From an uncultured Acidobacteriia bacterium (GTDB lineage: Bacteria; Acidobacteriota; Terriglobia; Bryobacterales; Bryobacteraceae): a stretch of DNA of 64,000 bases. Under the pieces are notes generated by a model that did no database searches, was not told the DNA's origin, and saw only the letters and a list, made by a program, of their open reading frames with translations. Shown here one piece after another: positions 57,313 to 64,000 of the stretch. The number at the start of each line of letters is the position of its first letter. The stretch's first letter is position 1. The translations under genes were made by a program, and so were the position numbers. The stretch lies in the NCBI GenBank assembly GCA_903923395.1, contig CAIXXM010000107.1, positions 62,001 to 126,000 of the forward strand, written 5' to 3'.

Positions 57313-57843
57313 TTACCCTTCATAGACTTACAGCCAGGAAGTTTATTTCCAGAAGTGAAACGTGCACTTCTCGCGATGTGCATCGTTTTTAGTGCGACTG
57401 ATCAGCCCACCGGGAGTGATCGCTCCAATCTCACATTCTCAGCATTAGGTACGTGAGTGCGTTCAATTTGGTGATGCTTGTTACACTATCGGGAATGAAT
57501 TGGCGCAGGTGGTTCGTTCATTTACTGGGTAGCCTGTATCTAGTCTCGACACTGGGCTGAGGGGAACGCGCGGTGCCGGGAATTGAGACCACGCCGGAGA
57601 ACTGAGGAGGAGAGCAGCAAAGCTCAAAGCAATGGAGTGTTTCATTTTCAATCCGCTTTCTGGAAGATCGCTTTCACATTGCTCTAAACGAAAGAAGGGA
57701 GGAGGTTACGACCAGGAACGGTTATGCGACCAGTTCCCGCAATGGGATCCTCCTACTGGCGAACCCTTGCAATAGTCTCCGAAAACTTGGTACGCTTCGG
57801 AACCTTTCGGCCGGGAGTCCTAATGACTCTTCAGGAGGGAACT

Positions 57844-58869
57844 ATGACTGCTGCCTGCTCCATCTGCGGTGAACCTTTGTGGGAAGACGGGCTTTGTGGC
57901 GCGTGTCTGCTTGGCAGCGCGCTGGAGACCGATGCCCCGTCGCTGGCCACCGGGGTCTCCGGGTCCGCTGCAGAGGATGGGGCGGACGAGCTGGCGGTGG
58001 ACAGTTTTGGCCCCTACACGATTGTGCGCGTCCTGGGTGAGGGTGGCATGGGCGCGGTGTATCTGGCCGAACAATCGGCGCCGATTCGCCGCGAGGTGGC
58101 ACTCAAGGTCATCAAACCGGGGCTCGACTCGCGGTCGATTCTGGCGCGCTTCGATTACGAGCGGCAGACGCTGGCGATGATGAACCATCCCAACATCGCG
58201 CGCGTTTACGATGCCAGCCGAACCTCGAAAGGCCGCCCGTACTTCGTGATGGAGTACATCGACGGAGAACCGATCACGGAATATTGTGACCGCCGCCGGC
58301 TGAACACCCGCCAGCGACTCCAGCTTTTCCGCCCTGTGTGCCTCGCCTTGCACCATGCGCACTCGAAAGGCATTCTGCACCGCGACATCAAGCCCAACAA
58401 CGTGCTGGTGACCGAAATCGACGGGGTACCCGTACCCAAGGTGATTGATTTCGGGATTGCGAAGGCGACCGACCAGCAGAAGTATGAGCAGATGGCCTTC
58501 ACGCAGTTCGGGCACTTCGTTGGCACGCCGGAGTATATGAGCCCGGAAGCGGCCGATCTGGTGGGGGAAGGCGTGGACATCTCCTCGGATGTGTATTCGC
58601 TCGGCGTGATGCTCTATGAACTGCTGGTGGGCGCGGTACCCTTCGACGGGGCGAGCCTGCGCAAGGCCGGACTTGCCGAATTGTTGCGGGTGCTGCGGGA
58701 AGTGGAGGCGCCTTCTCTGCCGGCGAAACTCGCCTCACTGGGGCTTACGCTGGTTGACGTGGCCGCCCGCCGCGCTGCGACTCCTGTGACCCTGCGCAAA
58801 AGAGGTGAGCGGGGAACTGAACCTGATTACGCTGAAGGCGGTCCAGAAGGAGCGGGTGCAGCGCTATGA
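57844..58869 (+). CDS. serine/threonine protein kinase (5' portion of a frameshifted kinase-TPR gene)
   Basis: SD AGGAGGGAACT then ATG; CSICGEPLWEDGLCGACLLG ribbon; GEGGMGAVY, VALKVIK, HRDIKPNN, DFGIAKA, GTPEYMSPEA. Confidence 0.92.
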   Translation: MTAACSICGEPLWEDGLCGACLLGSALETDAPSLATGVSGSAAEDGADELAVDSFGPYTIVRVLGEGGMGAVYLAEQSAPIRREVALKVIKPGLDSRSILARFDYERQTLAMMNHPNIARVYDASRTSKGRPYFVMEYIDGEPITEYCDRRRLNTRQRLQLFRPVCLALHHAHSKGILHRDIKPNNVLVTEIDGVPVPKVIDFGIAKATDQQKYEQMAFTQFGHFVGTPEYMSPEAADLVGEGVDISSDVYSLGVMLYELLVGAVPFDGASLRKAGLAELLRVLREVEAPSLPAKLASLGLTLVDVAARRAATPVTLRKRGERGTEPDYAEGGPEGAGAAL

Positions 58870-61800
58870 CTCGGCGCGGGCGCTCAGCGACGATATCGAA
58901 CGGTTCCTCGATTCCCGTCCGGTGAAGGCGTGCCCGCCCACGTTCGCCTACCGGTTTCGCAAGTATGCAGTGAAGCATCGCAGTACGGTTGCGGCAGCAG
59001 CGGCGCTGACTATCGCGATATTCGGCGGCGCGGCTGCGACTTTGTGGCAGGCGCGGACTGCGATTCGTGAACGGGCCATCGCGGTGGCGCAGCGCGCGGA
59101 GGCAATCACGCAACGAGCCCAGGCACTACGGGAGCGCGGACGGGCGGAGACGGAAGCGACGCGGGCTACCGAACTGGAGCAGCGCGCGCGCGACGGAAAA
59201 CAGGACATCCAACAACTTGCCAATGCGATGCTCTTTCAACTGGACGACCAGTTGAAAGATACCGGGTCACTGGCTGCCCGGACCACGCTGCTCAACCTTG
59301 GCGTGCAGTACCTGCAGAAGGCGGATTCGGCGGACCCCAACCTGGGTGCGGCCTATTTCCGGGTGGCTGAACTGCAGGAGTCGCTGCGCGATACGGAGCG
59401 GGCGGAGGCCAGCTACCGGCGCAGTGCTGAGCTATTGCGGCAGAGGCTTGCCGGCGACCCGCGGAATATGGAAGCTCGACGGCTGCTGGCCTGCGACCTG
59501 CTCGGGCTGGCGAATTTGGATGAAACCTACGAAGGCCGCAATGCGCGATTGCGGGAAGCCGAGGCGCATTTGCGGTCTGTTCTCGCCGTGGAGCCGGGCA
59601 ATGGCCGCGCCATGCTCGATTTGAGCCGGGTGCTGGTGGAGGAAGGGCAGCCTTGGCCAGTTTCGATGTCCGGGCGGCTTGGGTCGGGCGAGCGGAGCCC
59701 GGAAGAGGCAGTCCGGTTTGCCCTGCAAGGATCGCAGGCCGACCACAACAAACCCTCCGACCTGCTGGTATTGGCAGAGGCGCAAGAGGCAATGAGCAAT
59801 TGGGTTCTAACGCAGCGGAATGCGATAGAAGACATCCACTGGTTGGAAGAGGCAGTATCAACTTTGGACGGGGCCACACGCCAGGAGCCTTCAAACACCA
59901 AGGCACTGGTCGGGTTGAGCGTAGCACTTCTCAAGCTCGCCCGGCATCTACGCGACCGCGATGAACAGGAGAAGTCATTGGCCGCCGTGAACCGCGCGGT
60001 GGAAACGGCTCGCCAGGCGGTTGCCATCGATCCGCAGAATCCGTCCGTTCGAATCCAGGCGGCGCGCAGCCTGGGTGATTTGGCGAATTTTTCCTCCCGC
60101 CGCCGCGGTATTGAACAGTATCGGGCGGCTTGCGCGGAGGTAACGCGCCTGTATCGCGAACAGATGGCAGCCCATCCAGACGTGGTGCAACACCGGGTGG
60201 ACTTCGCGGGTTGGCTTCTAGCCCAGGGTGTCGTGGAGCGGGCAGCCGAGAATGGGCGGGAATATCTCAACTTCGCCCAGAAGGGAGTCGAAGAACTGCG
60301 TGAGGTGGACAGGAAAAGGCCGGGAGATCTCCGGATCCGAAGCATTCTTGCAGCGTTCCTCGATATGGTGAGCGAAGCACATGTGCAACTCCGGGAGTAT
60401 CCGCAGGCGCGGGCGGTGGCTGAGGAATCGGTGGCGCTCGAAAGAGCCCTTGTGCGGCAATCGCCCGGGGCGGTCACTTCTTTGAAGCTAACGGCGGCCG
60501 AGGGTCGTCTGGCGACTGCTTTGAAACTGATGGGACAAACTTCCGCCGCCATCGAGCAACTCCGGGCCTCGAGCGCGATTTTCCGAAGCATGCGGGATCT
60601 CGTCAGGAAAGACCGGCTCGTGCTTTTCGCAGCGAGTATCGCTCAAGCGGAACTTGCATCGTTGTACGCCTCCCAGCGCAATTGGGCGGGGCAGTTGGCG
60701 GCCATTCAAGAACTCAGTGAAGTTCTGCATGCGAAATACGCGGAAAACCCCTACGAGCCGACCGTGGCAGTCGCTCTGTCGCGGAGTCTCTATGGCTCGC
60801 GCGACATTTGCATGCAAAGAAGCGAATTGGAAAAATCACTGACCTTCTCACGGCAATTGGTGGATATCGCCCAGAAGGTGGCGTCGGCAAATCCCCGACA
60901 GCCCTCCAGAGTATCGTGGTTGGAGGGGGCCCGAATTGGTTTGTTGTTCGACCTTGGGCAAGCTGGGCTACGTGATGAAGCTCTGGCCGTAAACCGCGAA
61001 GCCGCGGCCGCAATCGCCGGAAGGCTGGCTGGAGGCTCCTCCCAGAACGAAGTGGTAACGCGCAATGTCGATCATGCCGTGGACATTAGCCGGTCTTTTG
61101 CAATCCTGGACGAACCGGCCGAAGCCTTGCGCCTGGGTCTCCAGGCGATTCCGGTTGCCGAGCAGCTTGCAGCCAAAGACCCTAACAACCAAGCCTATGT
61201 GAACCGGCTCTTGTCCGTTCTCTTCGATACGGGCTCCAATGCCTGGTTCAGCGGCGATATAGGCAAAGCACGTGGACTGACAACGCGGGAGATCCAAATC
61301 CGTGAGCGCTCGCCAAGGACTTCGGAAGACTTCAACCTGTTAGCTCAGCGTCAGCAGCAACTCGCCTTTTTCGAAGAGCATATGGAAAAGGCAGCGGCGG
61401 CGCGAGAAGGGAAATCCGCGCTGGAGAATTATGGTAGGTCGTATGCCATCTCGGAACGGACCTTCGCGGAGTCGAAGGGACAGTCCCTGGCTGATTTGGA
61501 GAATATGAGATCCTTGCGCGTCGGCGCCGCGTTCACAATGGAGTTACTAGGGCAGTTAGACGCCGCGCGGAAATCCGCGCGGGAGGCGCTGCAGATCGCA
61601 GACCGGATTGTCGCGGCTCAGAATTCCGCCCCGAACCATGATCTTCAGAACATCACGCGGGCGCTCCTGTTCCGCCTCATGGAATTGACCGGCTCATCCG
61701 ACGCTGAGTTCCAGCGGTTCTCCGGAAATTCCGCTGCCCTCACCCCGCAAAGCAAGCAGACGCTGATCGCCGAGGGTTGGCTCCAATATGTGACCATCGT

Positions 61801-62158
61801 CTGGCAGTATCCTGACAGAACCGTTCCGGCAGCAAGACGCGCCGTGGATGGATTCCGAGCCGTGTTGCGCGACGGAGGCCCAGCGCAGCAGAGAATTGAC
61901 CTGGCCCGCGCCCTCTGCTCACTGTCCTACGAATCCCGATCAATGGCCCATTTCGTCCCGCCAGCCGAGCAGGTGACGTATCTGGAAAAGGCACGGCTGG
62001 CCAGCCAGGAAGCCTTGGGCATACTGGAGCCGCTCCGCGCGGCGGGCAAGCTTCCAGAGGTCAACCAGGATGACTGGACGGTCGCGAAGATCGGTCTCGC
62101 CTCATCTGAATCGAAGCTGGCGGCAGCGCGCGGCGCAGCCACGGTATCGAGCCGCTAA
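58805..62158 (+). CDS. kinase C-terminal tail + TM + TPR-like region (3' portion, +1 frame)
   Basis: GELNLITLKAVQKERVQRYDSARALSDDIERFLDSRPVKACPP is the usual C-lobe tail of bacterial STPKs, then TM AAAALTIAIFGGAAATLW and helical repeats. Confidence 0.88.
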   Translation: MSGELNLITLKAVQKERVQRYDSARALSDDIERFLDSRPVKACPPTFAYRFRKYAVKHRSTVAAAAALTIAIFGGAAATLWQARTAIRERAIAVAQRAEAITQRAQALRERGRAETEATRATELEQRARDGKQDIQQLANAMLFQLDDQLKDTGSLAARTTLLNLGVQYLQKADSADPNLGAAYFRVAELQESLRDTERAEASYRRSAELLRQRLAGDPRNMEARRLLACDLLGLANLDETYEGRNARLREAEAHLRSVLAVEPGNGRAMLDLSRVLVEEGQPWPVSMSGRLGSGERSPEEAVRFALQGSQADHNKPSDLLVLAEAQEAMSNWVLTQRNAIEDIHWLEEAVSTLDGATRQEPSNTKALVGLSVALLKLARHLRDRDEQEKSLAAVNRAVETARQAVAIDPQNPSVRIQAARSLGDLANFSSRRRGIEQYRAACAEVTRLYREQMAAHPDVVQHRVDFAGWLLAQGVVERAAENGREYLNFAQKGVEELREVDRKRPGDLRIRSILAAFLDMVSEAHVQLREYPQARAVAEESVALERALVRQSPGAVTSLKLTAAEGRLATALKLMGQTSAAIEQLRASSAIFRSMRDLVRKDRLVLFAASIAQAELASLYASQRNWAGQLAAIQELSEVLHAKYAENPYEPTVAVALSRSLYGSRDICMQRSELEKSLTFSRQLVDIAQKVASANPRQPSRVSWLEGARIGLLFDLGQAGLRDEALAVNREAAAAIAGRLAGGSSQNEVVTRNVDHAVDISRSFAILDEPAEALRLGLQAIPVAEQLAAKDPNNQAYVNRLLSVLFDTGSNAWFSGDIGKARGLTTREIQIRERSPRTSEDFNLLAQRQQQLAFFEEHMEKAAAAREGKSALENYGRSYAISERTFAESKGQSLADLENMRSLRVGAAFTMELLGQLDAARKSAREALQIADRIVAAQNSAPNHDLQNITRALLFRLMELTGSSDAEFQRFSGNSAALTPQSKQTLIAEGWLQYVTIVWQYPDRTVPAARRAVDGFRAVLRDGGPAQQRIDLARALCSLSYESRSMAHFVPPAEQVTYLEKARLASQEALGILEPLRAAGKLPEVNQDDWTVAKIGLASSESKLAAARGAATVSSR

Positions 62159-62175
62159 GCCCCTTGGAGAATTTG

Positions 62176-62955
62176 ATGGCCCATTCCGGTGAACCCGCTT
62201 CCCCCACTCTCTACTCCGGCACCATGCTGACGGTCAGCCCCGACGCGGCCTTCCCCGAAACGCGCTGGACGATGATCGTCGCCGCGGGCAAGAAGACCCC
62301 GGGCCGCGACGACGCACTCAATGCCCTTTGCCAGACCTACTGGTATCCCGTGTACGCGTATATCCGGCGAAAAGGCCACGATGCCGACCAAGCCTCAGAC
62401 TTGACACAGGACTTCTTCGTGCGTCTGCTGACGGGCAGCTTGCTCGAACGCGCTGACCCGGAGAAGGGCCGTTTCCGCGGATTTCTGCTGAATGCCGTTC
62501 GCTTTTCACTTTCCTATGCGTATGACCGCGCGACGGCTTTGCGGCGCGGCGGCGCGGAGCTTCCGTTTTCGTTGGACGATGCCGAAACCCGGTATCTACG
62601 GGAGCCCTCGCACGACGAAACGCCAGAGCGGATCTTTGAGCGGCGCTGGGCGCGGGCGGTGCTCGACCACGTGGTGCAGTCTTTGCGTGAGGAGTTCGTA
62701 CGCCACGGTCGGTTGGACGACTTCCATCAGCTCAAGGTCTACCTGGTGGGGCAGTCCGAGGTGCCGTATGCGGAACTGGCGCCGAAGCTTGGGATCACGG
62801 AAAGTGCGCTGAAGAGCGGCATTCACCGTTTCCGGAAGCGCTACCGGGATCTGTTGCGCGCCGAAGTTGCCGCGACGGTGAGCGACCCTTCGGAGGTGGA
62901 CGCCGAGCTGCGTTTCTTGTTGCAGGCGATGACGGTCAAGCGGGCCGGACAGTAA
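62176..62955 (+). CDS. ECF-type sigma factor (kinase-linked group)
   Basis: FPETRWTMIVAAG, ALCQTYWYPVYAYIRRKGHDADQASDLTQDFFVRLL (region 2), KLGITESALKSGIHRFRKRYRDLLRAEVA (region 4). Confidence 0.88.
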   Translation: MAHSGEPASPTLYSGTMLTVSPDAAFPETRWTMIVAAGKKTPGRDDALNALCQTYWYPVYAYIRRKGHDADQASDLTQDFFVRLLTGSLLERADPEKGRFRGFLLNAVRFSLSYAYDRATALRRGGAELPFSLDDAETRYLREPSHDETPERIFERRWARAVLDHVVQSLREEFVRHGRLDDFHQLKVYLVGQSEVPYAELAPKLGITESALKSGIHRFRKRYRDLLRAEVAATVSDPSEVDAELRFLLQAMTVKRAGQ

Positions 62956-63040
62956 GCAGCAACTGCGGCCGGGCGTGAAAATCGTCGCCGCGGAATGGAG
63001 TCGCTGCGGGAAGCACGCCCTCCCGTAGACTCAAACAAGA

Positions 63041-63670
63041 ATGAAGTTTCTTTACCTGCACGGTTTCGCTTCCTCCCCCGCTTCGCGCAAGGCGGTGTTT
63101 TTCCAGTCCCAGCTGCGGGAGCATGGCATCTCCCTCGAAATTCCTGCGCTCGACCAGGGTGACTTTGAGCACCTCACCATCTCCGGTCAACTCAAGGTTG
63201 CGGAATCGTATCTGGATGGTGGTCCGGCGGTGCTGATCGGGTCGAGCATGGGTGGTTATCTGGCGAGCCTGCTGGCGGCGCGGCATGCGGCAGTGCAGAG
63301 GCTGGTGCTGCTGGCTCCGGCGTTTGGGTTCGCGCCGCGGTGGCGCGAGATGACCGGCGAGGCGCGCTTCACCGCATGGCAGGACACTGGTTGGCTGGAA
63401 GTTTTCAATTACGCCAGCAAGTCAATGAGCCGGGTGCATTATGGACTCTACGAAGACGCCCTGCAGTATGCCGGCTATCCAGACTTTTCGCAGCCAGCGA
63501 TGATCTTCCACGGGTTGAACGACACCGTTGTCCCGGTGGACCTTTCCCGCACCTTTGCCGCATCCCATGCCAACGCGCAACTGGTGGAGATGGATTCAGA
63601 CCACGAGTTGACGGATGTGCTGGACGCGATTGGCGCGCAGGCTGTACCGTTCCTGCTGGGGAATGCCTAG
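63041..63670 (+). CDS. YqiA/YcfP-type alpha/beta-fold esterase
   Basis: MKFLYLHGFASSPASRKA, LIGSSMGGYLA, HGLNDTVVPVD, DHELTD. Confidence 0.88.
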   Translation: MKFLYLHGFASSPASRKAVFFQSQLREHGISLEIPALDQGDFEHLTISGQLKVAESYLDGGPAVLIGSSMGGYLASLLAARHAAVQRLVLLAPAFGFAPRWREMTGEARFTAWQDTGWLEVFNYASKSMSRVHYGLYEDALQYAGYPDFSQPAMIFHGLNDTVVPVDLSRTFAASHANAQLVEMDSDHELTDVLDAIGAQAVPFLLGNA

Positions 63671-63679
63671 ACTGAAGAT

Positions 63680-64000
63680 ATGTCCGCCGCACTCCAACCC
63701 GGTTCCCCCGCGCCCGATTTCACGTTGTCTGACCAGAAGGGCAACAAGGTCCGGCTTTCTGACTACCTGGGCAAGTGCCCCGTGGTGCTGTATTTCTATC
63801 CGAAGGACGACACCACTGGCTGCACGAAAGAGGCCTGTAAGTTCCGGGATGAATTTGAGAGCTTCCGGGAACGCGGCGCGGTGATTTTGGGGGTCAGCGA
63901 TGATTCCGCGGAGTCGCACGACCGGTTTGCAGCGAAGTACCAACTGCCGTTCCTGCTGCTGAGCGACCCCGGCGGCACGGTGCGGAAGCTGTATGGGGTG
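63680..64000 (+). CDS. bcp: thioredoxin-dependent peroxiredoxin, Bcp type (partial, runs off window end)
   Basis: Manual translation MSAALQPGSPAPDFTLSDQKGNKVRLSDYLGKCPVVLYFYPKDDTTGCTKEACKFRDEFESF...; absent from track in this frame because truncated. Confidence 0.93.
   Translation, partial: MSAALQPGSPAPDFTLSDQKGNKVRLSDYLGKCPVVLYFYPKDDTTGCTKEACKFRDEFESFRERGAVILGVSDDSAESHDRFAAKYQLPFLLLSDPGGTVRKLYGV

Noticed and set aside
57167-57313. N-terminal extension MVGLPGFEPGTSCTPSKRASQAALQPE of the SGNH hydrolase ORF
   Set aside because: Translation of the reverse complement of tRNA-Pro, a well-known spurious annotation; the true start has a signal peptide at 57166.
1-64000. CRISPR arrays, rRNA genes, intact IS elements or prophage
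   Set aside because: None seen: no regularly spaced repeats, transposase, integrase or phage structural motifs in any listed frame.

Overview
High-GC bacterial chromosomal window; gene content (very large TonB-dependent receptor with an N-terminal carboxypeptidase-regulatory-like domain, kinase/TPR + ECF sigma pair, DUF4331/TPR/HEAT cluster, PEP-CTERM protein) suggests an Acidobacteriota (Bryobacter/Solibacter-like) genome; this taxonomy is inference. Mostly housekeeping and conserved genes: ftsK (5' end only, truncated at the window start), uppP, pyk, hydrolases, a Fic gene followed by an RHH/MazF pair, B12-dependent nrdJ, an MFS transporter, metK, hrcA-grpE-dnaJ (no dnaK), an NYN-LOTUS protein, a lone B12-binding domain, PP2C, ABC-F, a PEP-CTERM protein and an exosortase-type CAAX protease, Pal, a TonB receptor beside an S9 peptidase, tRNA-Pro(GGG), and a split Ser/Thr kinase-TPR gene followed by an ECF sigma factor. 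No CRISPR array, rRNA or intact transposon was seen. Best leads: (1) a kinase-TPR/ECF sigma module whose kinase is split by a +1 frameshift at CGC AAA AGA; (2) a second apparent +1 shift at AAG TTT TGT in a small convergent gene; (3) a multi-hairpin leader upstream of nrdJ; (4) a leader with mutually exclusive pairings upstream of metK; (5) a perfect inverted repeat upstream of the Fic gene; (6) an N-terminally truncated Uma2 remnant in frame with the upstream gene's stop codon; (7) a 44-aa Cys/His-rich mini-protein.
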